Below are positions 1 through 13,600 of a stretch of 64,000 nucleotides of DNA, piece after piece. Each line of letters opens with the position of its first letter. Within the stretch, counting starts at the first letter, position 1. The stretch lies in contig NC_134035.1 in assembly GCF_964204645.1 (NCBI RefSeq), forward strand, positions 8,122,501 to 8,186,500, in the 5' to 3' direction. The position numbers and the translations under genes were made by a program. The DNA is from Tubulanus polymorphus (taxonomy: Eukaryota; Nemertea; Palaeonemertea; Tubulaniformes; Tubulanidae). The notes below the pieces were generated by a model. It saw only the letters and a list, made by a program, of their open reading frames with translations, searched no databases and was not told the DNA's origin.

Positions 1-1491
1 GGTCCTGCCCCAGAAAATTGAACTTGAACTCATATTTAGTGCATTATGAGCTATTTTTATGCGCTACATGAGGTCCCTACTAGTTAAGTTGATATTTTTC
101 TTCATACTGGTATAGATACAATCTGAACTGTGAGCTGGGTCCAGTATCAGGAAAAAATTCAAATTTCTTGTTTTGCCGCTTTTGGTTTAGCTTCAACTTT
201 CTCATGAAACCAGACTCGGCACACTAGCTCCAGTTTTAATGAATATGTACGTACCAGCACCAGAGATTGTTCAATAATCCTTTTCTGGAAAGAAGTTGGT
301 CTAATAATTACATCTTTTTTAGTTGTTACTCTCCGTTCCATAGAGGAATATCTACCTCGAGTAACCAGATAGAATTAGACTCTGTTGGAAGGGAGAGTGA
401 TATATGACTGTCTTTGTTACAGGGTACTTTATTTCCGGTTATTCAGTAGTGGTTCTCCGTTTAGGTTATTTTACGATAATATTGTACATTATGATAGTTT
501 AGTAGATAGTTTGTCGATTCATCGTTGAGTTATAATATATTTAGTTGCGTCGTGCTATCCAGTCGCTATATCGATTCTAATTTTGGTTTAATCTTACTCG
601 TACTCGTCCATGGTTTTATGCTTATGACGGTGAAATGGATAGTTTTTAGAAAATGTTTGCGTTGATTTCGATGATTTGTATAGAAAATTAATCATTTCTG
701 TGATTGGTGATGATAATTTGGAATGACTGAACACTGCGTGTAATCATACCACAGCCACGATCACACTATGTCGTGTAGAACGTTCTTAATTTAGTCATTT
801 CCAATTGAGAATGGACCAAGCGTTGACACTAGCGAGAATCTGTCCATTCGATTTTAGAACCGACCGATTAAGATCGACCAAAAAGACCGATTCCAGGTCC
901 GTTCTAAATTTAGTCACATACCATTGCTCTGTGTGTGAATAGAAACTTTGCTAGGCAAACACAGTTTAACTGGACCAGTGATACCAGCTGATTGAAAAAC
1001 ATGTGTGTGGGATGCACAGCATTGATTTGTTCCATTCATATCGGTCAAATTAGAATGGACTAACTAGCGACGGTGTGAACGTGGATTATGATTGCGACGA
1101 AAAATTTATATTATGTTTCTTGAAGTGCATGGTGCATGTTGAAACATATCACTCGGTACTTACTATTCATATTGATAAAAACGCATGGATTTGATGAAAT
1201 CACAAGCACCACAAATATGGGATTCGTAGGGGATTTTAAGTATAGTAAACTCCGAACTCGAATCAATTGTGACCAGCGATTTTTGTTAGAGTCAGAGTGC
1301 CCATTGATTGAGCAAAAACATTCCAATGATGGGGACTTCCATAACTGCAAATCTAATGAAATGTTGATGATATGTTAATGAAATGTTGATGAAATGTTGA
1401 TGAAATGTTAATGAAATGCTAATGAAATGTTGATAAAATGTTAACGATATTAATGTAATGTTAACGAAATGTTTATTTTATGGTTATATAG
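1..1491 (+). other. Intron sequence of LOXHD1
   Basis: No coding exon was recognised. Short ORFs here show no protein-family resemblance. It ends with a short tandem repeat just before the acceptor at 1490-1491. Confidence 0.6.
1359..1470. repeat. Short tandem repeat, roughly 11-12 nt units
   Basis: Degenerate copies of GAAATGTTGATG / GAAATGTTAATG run up to 20-30 bases before the splice acceptor of the first visible LOXHD1 exon. Confidence 0.8.
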
Positions 1492-1684
1492 ATTGAACGA
1501 ATGCAGATTGGTCACGACGGAACGCTAGCCGGAGCCGGTTGGTTCCTCGACGAGGTTCTTGTCGACGTGCCGTCGCGTGGTGAATATTACCGCTTCGCCG
1601 CTCATCGTTGGCTCGATAAAACGGAAGGAGATGGATTGACGGAAATAGAACTCGAACCGGCTGATGTCAGGAAAGGCGAAAGAT
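1492..1684 (+). other. LOXHD1: PLAT repeat 1 (C-terminal half only)
   Basis: This exon encodes the second half of a PLAT domain, from the IGHDG strand through a degenerate tail with AAHRW in place of FPCxRW. Its first half lies upstream of the window. It enters in phase 0 and leaves in phase 1, like the domain-ending exons that follow. Confidence 0.85.
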
Positions 1685-4600
1685 GTAAGTTTGAAAACGT
1701 AACTCAAACAAAATTTCGAGGATTTTTGAGTCAATGATTTTCATAGCGATATTCAGGCAATTTTGTGTAACGTATATCATGAAAACATCACGGAACACTC
1801 GGGGAATTTGTAATTAATTGGTGTTACTAGTCAACACGATATGGTTCAACATCAAATTATTTGAACACATGCGAAGATGATGGTGCTTTGAAAGATGATG
1901 GCGTGAAATATTTTTCAAAAATTAAACATATTTTTCAGTTTTGCCGTACGAGGTGACGGTTTGGACCGGAACGAAACGTGGAGCCGGAACCGATGCTAAT
2001 GTATTCATACAGATGTACGGAGAGAACGGAAAAACCGAGGAATATAAACTTCGTAATCGAACGGACAACTTCGAATCTGGACAAGTCGACAAGTTTAAGG
2101 TGTGTTTGTATTGTATTTTGCCCATAATTACTGCTGCTGATTTTAATCTATATATGTTGAATGAATGTTCATATTTGTATAGCGCCGATTTCACTGTAAT
2201 CAGTGTTCAAAGGCGCTCCCCAGCGGTACAGAGGCGACAGGTAAAAAGAAATGTTTTAAGTCCGGTTTTAAATCGTAATGTTGTAGGTTTCAACAAGTCA
2301 ATCTATTCTCCACGTCTCAGTGTGGCTATTGTACTATGCTCTGTGATATTTTGGAATGAACTTCCCGGAAGCTATGGTTTTCATTTTCGATTTCAATTTT
2401 GCTTTTTCCAGATCGAAGCAGCTGATATTGGACATCTAATTAAGATGCGAGTTGGCCACGATGGTAAAGGTGCCTTTGCCGGATGGTACTTAGAAAAAGT
2501 ATGTACTCTTCATTCATCAAGGAATTGAATAAGACACTTTGATTGATTTGATGACAATAGCGAGCAGTGTCTCTGCTGGTTGTCTAAAATTCAGTCAAAT
2601 GTTGCCACTGATGTACCTAGTTGATATAAAATGAAGAAAAGCTATCAACTCCTATGCGATCCTGTTATTTGACGCCATAAAAATTCTTGCAGATAATATT
2701 AAGCATTATGTTACGTATTTACTTTTCAAGGTGTCAGTAAGCTTTCATGTTCAAAACTGATTTTCAGTTTTGTTACTATTTTATAACTAGAAATACTGAT
2801 TTGATATGTTTGATGCATACAGAAATATGAAAGATATTACAAAGGGTCTTACTGTTGATTACTGATTAGTTTGGACATTTTTTTTCATATTTCAATGTAA
2901 TGTCACTGAAAAATTTTCAATTTGTCACTGATAGCACTTTTCAGAGTTAGGCAGCCCTGCAGGTTAGCTTTTTTGTTCACACTTCATTTGACTTTCATGT
3001 GGCCTAATCGTTTGGAATTTTTTTTTTTTCAATCAGATTCTCGTCCAAAGAACAGCCATTTCGAAACGCGTATCTAGCGCTCGAGGTTCGAAGAAAAAGC
3101 GTTCGGCATTGGCCCGAAGAACGAACGTTAATCTATCCGACGACGAGGAGAGCGTGGCTTCGTCGCAGCGATGCGAAGGCGACCTCGAAGAGTACTGGTT
3201 CGTCGCGAATCGCTGGTTCGCTAAAGGCGAAGACGACGGGAAGATCGTTCGCGAATTACTACCTACAACCCCTGATGGGAGACAACTAAACGTCGGTTTG
3301 GAAGGTTTGTATTCCATTTATTCATCGTTATCAGTATATAGACATGTAAGAGAGGCTTTAACCCTTTCAGTGTGTATACACCGGGTGTAGTGTATGAATC
3401 GGTGATGGATTTTGCTAGTACACCGCACTGCGGTGTATTGGTGTGATTAGTAATTAGTTTATATCTCTATTGAAAGATGGCAGCACCTGTCAAACTTAGT
3501 GAAATATTAGTTACTAACGATACACTGCGCCGCGATGTAGACGTACTATAGCGGTATTCCCGTTATTCAACACACTAGGGCAGAACTTTTCAAAATTTTC
3601 AAATTATCTCCAGCACTATTGGGTATTGATTAGTCAGCACTTAAAGGGTTAAGCAAATTTTATTGCTTTAGATGTCTAGACCTGTAGCACGTAGGTAATA
3701 AATCTTCTTGTATTAATATCATTTTAAAGATTGTGACGAAGTGCATCTTTTATTTGATTACTACAAAACATTTCGGTCTTCCTACTCAATTGATGAAGGC
3801 TTGAAGGTCGAAACGTTGTGTAGTAATCAAATACAAGATGCACTTCGTCACAATCTCTGTATTGATTTTAATACATCTCACCGGAGGTGAGGGGAACAAG
3901 ATATATATCACATCAATCAATCTCCTTGGCCCAGTTCCACTGTTCTGAATTAAGATTTGATTGACTGATAGAGTAAAATCAGAGATATCGGATAAACTGA
4001 CCACTGCAGAGTTGATTCTATTAACACTGTAGGCCTATTGAGTTTCATGAAAAAATTAAAGCTTACAACAGTTTGAATGGTTGTCCTCATAAGAAACATG
4101 AAGTAACTAATATAGCAACCACCGGTAAACCAAAAATTTCAATCAAACTTTATCATGAAAATGTCCCTGAAAATCATCATTTTAAATTCACAAACAAATG
4201 AATTGATTGATGAGATGAGTATCAAATGTATCATTTTGGTTGCAGAGTTGGAGTACGTGATCAAACTGAAAACAGGTGATAAATATGGAGCCGGCACGGA
4301 CGCCAATGTTTACATCAATATAACCGGAGATAAAGGAGATACTGGTGAAAGACAACTCAAACAATCCAACAATGTCAACAAATTTGAGAGAAATATGGTA
4401 CGTTTTCGCGGAAGTATCTTGAATTCATTAAAATACGGGATTATATTTGACTTTTGAGTCCTCGGTTGAAGCAATGAAAATGAACTCATTCCAAAATTTG
4501 AACCAAATCTAAGTTCCATCCTCCCGCAGTGATTTGAACCAGGTCGTACCGCAAGACTCTGCCTTGGTATAAGCCTTGTGGCTTACTGCTGATAATCATT

Positions 4601-7600
4601 CAGGTGCTTAGAATCTCTATCAAAGGAAGATGGCTACCGCTAGGTCCTGGGTTGAAAATAATTTAATTTATAGAGCTAATTACGTATAATTGATATCGTT
4701 CAACTGGTTTGTTGAAAAGGTGAAAGCATATACAGTTAGTAAATTTGGTCTTGTGTCTATATTGCAGGAGGACATTTTCCATTTGAAACTTGTTGAACTC
4801 GGTCGGTTGAGAAAGTTGAAAATTCGTCACGATAATGCGGGTGGAGGCGGTGCGTGGTATTTAGATTACATCGAGATTACAGATCCGAAATCAAAAGAAG
4901 TGTAAGTAAAGTTAAGAATAAAACTTGTTTCTTTTGAATAAACTGTCGGGCCTTAAGAAACTTTGAAGTAACTGCTCATTGAAGACTCCAACTTAAAGAA
5001 TAGTCTTAGTCTGTTTTTGTAAGGATTTTTTTTTACGACCTATTTTGGATTACATCAGGAATGCGATTTATTTGTAGATATTTCTTCCCTTGTCAACGAT
5101 GGCTGGCTATTGGTGAAGATGACGGTCAAATCAGCCGAGAACTTGTGCCGGTCGATGCCGCCTTGAAAGCTAAATTGCAACAAAAAGACAAAAAAGCCGT
5201 GAGAAACGAAATCGCTCTCGAAACAAAAGGTATTCATTATTCTTAGTGGGAATCGAATATGATACAGATCATTATGGACATCATCTCTGCTCATCATCTC
5301 TGCACAAACTATTTTCACATGCAGTAGTATACTTGCCATGAAGTCAATTGCCTTGAAAAATTGTGTGCCTCAAACAAAATCTTGGAATATTTTCCTACTC
5401 CAGTTCATGTAATGGCCACCTATTGTCGCTTTGATTGCCCTAAAATTTGCTTGCCTCTCAGAAACCATAGATTCTTCTGTGTGTTATTATGTTGGATTGT
5501 TTCAATTTGTATATTGGTGGAGAAATTAATAAGAAATGATTTACTTTTTGACGCTAGTACAGATTTTAGATAAAAAGATAGGGGTAGCAGCAGAAAAGGG
5601 CACCTGTGGGTAGCCAACTGTAAATGCGAATGATCTAGTTTGAATACCCGATGAACTTACAGGCCACCCCTTAGGGCAGGATGTTTCGCGGTTTGCTACT
5701 AGAGTAGGATCAGAAATATCAAACTTTGTTTATTTTAGCCGCAATGCAGACGTACCATGTATACGTTACTACCGGCGATAAATGGGGCGCGGGAACAGAC
5801 GCGAACGTTTTCATTTATCTGTTCGGCGAATTGGACACGACCGGACAAGTCTTCTTGAAGTCGTCGAAAACGTACAACAACAAATTCGAAAGGAACCACA
5901 CGGACGAATTCATAATCGAGGCAGTCGACATCGGTGACCTGCAGAAGATCAAGTAAGCAATTCAATAAGATCATTAGTGAAAACGAATTTCAATTTGATA
6001 ATGATTCAGCTATTGTGGCCTGCAAAGATCTGTTCGGATTGCTAATGTAATGCCATGATATATACGTTGTTGGTTTTAAACTTGTGATATGTCCTCTACA
6101 TCAGAGTCCGGCTGTTTTATTGTGATACCACAGCATTCCGTGTTAAATATCTTCTTAAATTACACAACATTTATCCCAATATTCATTCCAAATGCCATAC
6201 ATGAACTAGCTCAAGAATTTCATCTTTTGAATAGGATCGGCCATGATGATTACGGTGGCGGTGCCGATTGGTTCTTGGACAAAGTCGAAATCGATTGTCC
6301 GGCGCTCGGTAAAAAGTGGGTTTTCCCGTGCGGTCGATGGCTCGGACGAGGGGAAGATGACGGATTGCTGGAGCGTGAATTATTCCCGCAAGAATTAGCT
6401 ACCGAAGAATACACTCCATGTAAGTTGTGGGCGTGAGGGACCCCAGCTCCAGTCAAGACGGCTATAGAAAAAACAGATTTGAATCTTTATTAAGTTTTAA
6501 TTGTCAATACCTATCTTAAGTAGGTCTTGGGCAATTACGGTTACAAGTTATTTTGTTCTGAATTAACACCATGCATCTAGGTATTAGTTATACACAAAGA
6601 GTAAATTATTTTATATTTTGCCCAGGTATTCCCTATGAAATTACTACTTACACTAGTGATATGGGAAGTGCTTCTACCGATGCCGATGTGTTTGTCGTTC
6701 TCTACGGAGTTGATACATGTACAGAGCAGAAATCGCTGTGCTCTTCGAAGCAAGAACGTAAAAAATGTTTCCGTCGCGGGCAAAAAGATAAATTTGTCGT
6801 CGAGGTAAGTCTGATTATTGTAGGACAGTTCAATCTTCCAGTATCCATTTGGTGGCAGTGGTTCCAGGGTGCGGATCCAGAGGTAAAACCTGAGGGTCTT
6901 AAAATGATTTGTAGGGCTAGATTAAGAAATAGGCATTGACATTGTAGAATAGCCCAGAAAATAGGTCGTTAAAAGATGCGATCTGGGGCAATTTCATCTG
7001 TGTCTTATCAAAACTACAGAATTTCACAAATTCTTTTTAAAAGATGGTATCCCTTTGAGAATAGAAATGGCCATTTCCAAAATTTTGTCAAAATTATGCC
7101 TGTGACTGAAATTTTACCCTTGCAAAATTTTTCTACGACAAAATTGTGCCTTTATACCGTATTTAAGGAGAAAAAAGGGTTTTAGATTTTGGTTATTAAA
7201 ACATTGGACTGTTCCTCATTACAATCCACATGGTACTGGGTAACGGTACTGAATTATGAATTATAATCATTATGATTATTGAATGAATTACAGTTGGAAG
7301 ATGTCGGAGATAAGATCGAGAAATTACGAATCGGTCACGACGGAACCGGGTTCGGAGCTGGTTGGCATCTGAACAAAGTGGAAATTCGCAAGTTGAAGGA
7401 AGATGTTCATGTAAGTATCATCATCGTGGCTGTGCATTTTTCAAACCAAGGGTTTAATTTCTGTATACAGAATTCATCGTTTTTGGCCTAAAGGCGATCT
7501 AATTATCTGAAAAATAGCATTAGGCCTATTTGGTAACAAAACGTTTCTTAAAAAGTCACTTAAGTACTATAGCTAAAAGGTACTGGCCACAGTTTTGTGG

Positions 7601-10600
7601 GGCAAGTGAGGATTCCACGATATCCGCCAGGCTCGTAGTTTCACTAGCGATTATATAAGATATATATCACTAGTCAAATGGTAATGATCCAGCCAGTGTA
7701 AACATTGTAATAACCGATTTATATTGAATGAACTAATTGATATTTGTGGTGCATATTATTAATTACAGCAATCTGGATCGGTAAATTTCTATTATATGTT
7801 TAATCATTAACGGTAAAATGTTGTCAATTTTCATTTCGCTTAAAACTCGGTTGCGAAACGATTTGATCGTTGTGATTTATTTTCAGTCGATGTTGTAAAG
7901 ATATATCTGATCGTATAGATATCATTGTCGTCTGTCAACATGCTGTTTAATTCTACCGATTTCTATCATAACGCTTTTCATATTTTTCATTCTTCAGTCC
8001 GGTGTTGGTCGATAAGAGGTATTATCGTTATGTTTATATGAATGATACTTCCCCTCGCGGATTCGCGCACGTGCCGTGTGTACATCCGTGCATGTCCTGC
8101 ATGTTTGTGGCGACGCATGGTTATTCGAATCGAAAAGATTATGATTTTGTTATTCGGGATCCGGTTCCGCAGTTTCTTGATTTCAATCTAGAGCACAAAA
8201 ACGAAAAGATTAAATCTAAATCACAGGTTGCCAAAAATCCAAACCGATCGTTGGGTCGTAAGGAATCAGAACCAGTTGCCGAGTTTTCAGTCACGGAATT
8301 TTTGCGATACGAGTGCATGTAAGATGGTTAAGACTGATCGCAAACCCATCGTAAGCCAATTGGACCTGTTCTATTGTTACCTTAGTGTACTTACAACCAA
8401 TGGTAAGGTTGCTACCAATCTACAGCATCGCGCACATGATCACATGACTTGAGCGATCAGCTCAAAATAATTGTGGATCGGATCTTAGTGCCACCTGAGT
8501 TTGGCTTAACCCTAGAGAGTTAGGAGTTTACCGTGAACTATTGAACTGGATCCTGAGGCCGTTTTGTTAGCTTTATCTTGAGAAGTAACTAGAATTTTTG
8601 TATAAAATGAATGTGCGAGAAATCTGAAATAATGTTCGGTAATAATTAGAGGCTGATCCTTGGGGAGGTGCAGGGGGATGGGCACCCCCTAAAAGAGGCA
8701 AGTTGCGCTGAAATTTTGCAGGGAAATGAAAATTATTGAACTAATGCCTCAAGAGGTTTAAATTCATAAGCTTGTTCTGTGTATTTCCAAATAGAAATCT
8801 GCCCTTTTTGGGGGGTTCTCCCCTCCCTGAATCAGGCCATAGATCTGCCCCTGATAAAACAGATATCATCAAGGTGTTTGATTGATTTGATATTTTACTG
8901 TTTACACTGATACATTTTGAGAGTAAAGCGCCGTTATTCGTATGCAATAATTCTAGTTACCACTGCAACAGGTTTATGTAGCCCATTGGGTGAATACCCC
9001 AAAATTGTATAAATACAATGTGGTATCTTAATGTTTGAGCAACTGGCTTAGGTGCATAGACATTGCAGATGATCTTCATTTTAAGAAGAGATCGGATGCA
9101 TTTGAAAATTGCTTTAGTCTTGGGATTTTATAGATAATTGTGGAGTTTATTTTACATATTGACTGTATCAACCAAGTGAGGATCAATTAGCATTTCAAAT
9201 CTTTTTATTTTGGCCATATTCGGCGCGTATTCTTATCAGCTTATGATGGGAACAGTTGGTTTTATTTCCTGATTTATTTGTTGGTTGTATCATATAGTAG
9301 TATGTAGGAGAAAGTATATTTTGTTCTGGAAAAATGTTTCAGATTAACGAAATGCCAGATTTCAGTGACGATGAAGTGAGTTAGTATTGTAGTATTCTGA
9401 CCAACTTGTAGCAACCCTTCCTCGCATGATGTCGAAAAAACTGAAATTCTTAAGATTAAAATCGATATAAGATCAATTATAACGATGATTATTTAGATTT
9501 GCGTCAAATCTTTGTCGCGTGCATGAATGATTTCCGATGAAACCTTATGCTAATTCATTGAAACTATAATTAATCAAATTCTCACAAAGCCTTGATGATT
9601 TATGATTATGAAAGATGTACATGGAAAAAAATTTTCTTCGTGATCGTCAGGTTCAATCAATCAGTTTTGATACCCGGTTTATCCTTAAATGATTTTTCAA
9701 CCCCCATGATGAAAGCATGAATACTCTTACCTTTTACAATGACCAGTGCATGACAACTATTTATTGCTGTCAGTAGTTAATGTATAGGGTAGGTCCGCAC
9801 AACTTGCAACAGCGTTTATGTTTAGCAGTCGTGAGTTTGTGAAGTGGTTTACCCAGTACACTAAACTCTACTTAGTAAAAATTGATAGATTGATCTAAAA
9901 TGAGAATCAAAGAATTGGAAAAGGTTGCGGCGATCTAAATCAAGAGGTTGATCATTTAAATTCAGTGAGTTAGCCTTTTTAAAGATATACAGAGCGGATT
10001 GTATTTATATATTCAGCTTATTACGGCTATTCCTGTAATTTGGGTGACAAGTTTTAGCTTGACAAAATCAAGTTTGAATTGTTGTCCTCATTGAAACTAT
10101 TGAGTAAACCAATAGCAACTAAACTTGAAATTTGAGTATGACTCGTAAAAGTGAATTGAATTTTTACCGGTGATTTTTCCAGGCTTCGACGTCGTACGTG
10201 TTTCCGTGTAATCGTTGGTTGTCTCGTTCAGACGAGGATGGCGAAATCGTCCGTGAACTCATTCCTCAATCCGTATTCGAAGAGAAAGCTCTCAAAGACG
10301 GCACGATTAAGAAAAAAGAAATGAAACGCGATGCATCGTTGGAAAGTAAGTATTGTGTATACGCCTCTACGCCACAGGTGCTCAATTAGTTTGCTGATTT
10401 GTTGAGTCAAATCCAAACCCGCAATTCTGGATGTTGGTCCTGAACTTGATGTCTTCTTTCTTGTTTGTACAGTGGAATCTCGTTACAGCGAACTTCACGG
10501 TACCAGAAAATATGTTCGTTATAACCAATAGGTTGTTATATCCAGAATGAAATTAATTAAAATTTCTTTGCTTGGACGAAATTCTATATTTGTTATATCT

Positions 10601-13600
10601 GGTGAATTTTTGTATCTAAGTTCGTTATAACGAGGTCCCGCTGTATGTACGTACAGGGAGAGTGAGATACAATGTACTTTATATCCGGTATGCCCATAGG
10701 AGACACAGCAAATTCATCGATACAAGCTAACCCTCCCTGCAGCCATCTTACAAAGTCTTATGGTTATATTCAGATCAATTTCAGTCTAATATACCTTAAT
10801 TATGTATTATGAAAAAGCTCAGTCTATGTAGAATTATGTCAGACTCTCTATAGTGGGGTGACATTCTATTTTGGCAGTGCGCGTCGTGCGCTTTCCCTCG
10901 TTAGTGCTCTACACACTTCAAATTACATGAGATTTCTTTTAAACTTGGTATGTGTAATGGGGTAGGTCCATGGATGAAACCTATTGAAAATCAGCTTTCT
11001 CGCTCTACCAATATGGCTGCTCTGGCGGACATCTTGAATTTCTTGTTATCGCTCTATACACATCATATAACGTACAATTTCTTTTAAACTTGGTATGTGT
11101 AATGGGGTAGGTCCATGGATGAAACCTATTGAAAAAAAAGCTTTCTTGCTCTTCCAATATGGCTGCTCTGGCGGACATCTTGAATTTCTTGTTAGCGCTC
11201 TATACACATCAAGTAACATACAATTTCTTTTAAACTTAGTATGTGTAATGGGGTAGATCCATGGATGAAACCAAATCGCAAATCAGCTTTCATGCCTAAG
11301 TCATCATTTGGATATAGATCATCAACATTATGACGGTCCCAGTATGACGACTAAAGCGAATTCAACCAGTCAATTTTATATAGCCTATAATTTTGTGACG
11401 CGGATGATAACTTATATGTATATTTCTTGAATTTTTCTAGAGAAAATATACACGGTATCCGTGTATACTGGTGATGTGAAACGAGGTGGAACAGATGCGA
11501 ATGTTTTCATGATTATGTATGGAGATAAAGGTGATTCCGGTGAACGAAAACTACTCAAATCGGAAACTCATCGAGATAAATTTGAAAGAGCTCAGGTGAG
11601 AATAGAAGCAATTCAGTCAGTTTTCATTCCTGTTACCATGTATCGTGTTCTTAATTTCTTATCATTTATTTGGTGTGTCCCGTCAAACCCACCACACTTG
11701 CCGGGAACGTCAATCAGGGCTAAGATAAAATGTACTGAAATCAGTAGAATCTATTTGAGAAATCCAGTTCCGGATCTAGTATACAATCCTTATCAGTTTG
11801 TCCATTCATTTCTCGAAGAGTTGAAATTTACTTTTCTGAGAATATTTCAAATTTTCAAAAATATTTTTGAGATTGTTCAAGAGCAGAATCTAGATCCAGG
11901 ATTTCTTATTTCTTCGGACCCTTTGCTCCTCTGAAAATCTTCTGGTGAAAAAACACATTTTCCCTGACTTATACGAAAAAATGTATAATGATCAATGTAC
12001 CTTTTCATAATTCAGATGGACAGATTTGCCGTTGAAGCAGTCGATCTCGGCAAGTTGTACAAGATTAAAATACGACACGACAATTCAATGCCATCACCGG
12101 CTTGGTTCCTCGATCGCGTCGAAATACTCGACCCGAGCGATCAGGAGAATCATATATTCCACTGCGAGCGATGGCTAGCGAAAAATATCGACGACGGGAA
12201 ACTTGAACGCACTCTTTACGTGAAGGTACGGTCACTTAATTAGAATATGCCGTTATTATACCTTACACTGCTGATGAAAATTTGGAAATGTTTGGAAAAT
12301 TCCACTGCCGCGGTGTATAATGGGCTATACCTGCCTCTACACCACAACGCGATGTAGGCTATGTTAGCCATACAGCTTTATTTACCCTGCAATGCGTATT
12401 ACGGATGTATCGCTGTATTGCATCTACCCTGCACTCTTGTGCATTGTTAGCTGCTAATAATTCACAATGTTTTACATGCGCTGCTATCTCTCAATAGAGA
12501 TTTGAACTAGTTACATATTAATACTTCGCACCACAGGGCAACACAATATGAAGAGGGTCAGTTGCACACCGCATAACAGGGTATATGCAGCGAAAGGATT
12601 TACTTCATGAGTTTTGATGCAGTTCACGCAATTTTCATTTACTGACTGGTACAAAATCAAAATTTGAATTGTTATTGTTTCAGGGCTATGACGGTGAAAT
12701 GTCAAGTACGAGCACAATCAGATCGTCGAGAATTGGCTCAATGTCGAGTATGGACTCGATGCGAACTCATGAACCGTTTGCGAAAAGTCCACGCATGCGC
12801 CGACATTCGACGATCCAGGAAGAACCAGAAGGGCCAAGTAAGTATCGGAGCTTAGAACAAAACAACTTAGCAAGAATGCTTTAAAAGTTGCCATTTTGTG
12901 ACAAGTGAGACCTAGGCCCGAGTATTTTCGAAATAACTTTCCCCTGAAATGAACACTGAAATTCTTACTGGAAGGGTCTCATATCGCTGAAGAAATTCAA
13001 GCTTAAAAGGGTGCAGTTTTAATAGTTATTGATATTGAACATTTAAAGTATGTTACAATACTTACTACCAGTGTGAACCAAGAACTTTAGCTGAACTGTT
13101 TGGTGAAACTGGACCCTGATGTATCGTCTTTCTCTCCCTGATAAACTGCTGTTAAAGAACAACAATCGTTCATTTGTAGCTGTACCTTACACTGTTCGTG
13201 TTACCACCGGTGATGGCCAAGATTGCGGCACCGATTCTCGCGCGTGGATCAAAATAATCGGTCCGAAGGGTAAACACAGCGGTAAATTGTCTCTGGATCT
13301 CGCTCAAAAACAACGTTTCGAACCCGGTTCGACGGATCTGTTCTCCATCGAGGCCACAGACGTGGATGAAGTCAAGAAAATTCAGGTAAAATCGATAACC
13401 CAGAAGGTTCCAAGATTATTGAAATAATTTATCCGTTAAGAATGGGCTTGGCTCAAAGTCAAACAACTATAGTACATGCGCGCTTCATCAGGATACAGCC
13501 TATGATAGAACAGTACGCAGGCAACATAGTATTATACAATACAATACAATGAATTTTATTCACATAGAAACAATTACGTACAATACAGTATATATGTATA

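Larger units (their letters stand above)
6626..10345 (+). other. LOXHD1: PLAT repeat 5, with microexon insertion
   Basis: Exons 6626-6804, 7294-7410 and 10183-10345 carry [20 protein letters not shown] and FPCNRW. The 2.77-kb intron 7411-10182 is the longest in the gene part seen here. It contains a phase-0 microexon at 9343-9375 encoding an acidic 11-residue insert, and perhaps a 12-nt one at 7769-7780. The glycine of the usual GAGTDAN motif is replaced by serine here. Confidence 0.85.

Noticed and set aside
11461-11934. 157-codon ORF running past the PLAT exon
   Set aside because: Only the first 135 bases are PLAT; a donor at 11596 ends the exon and the rest is intron.
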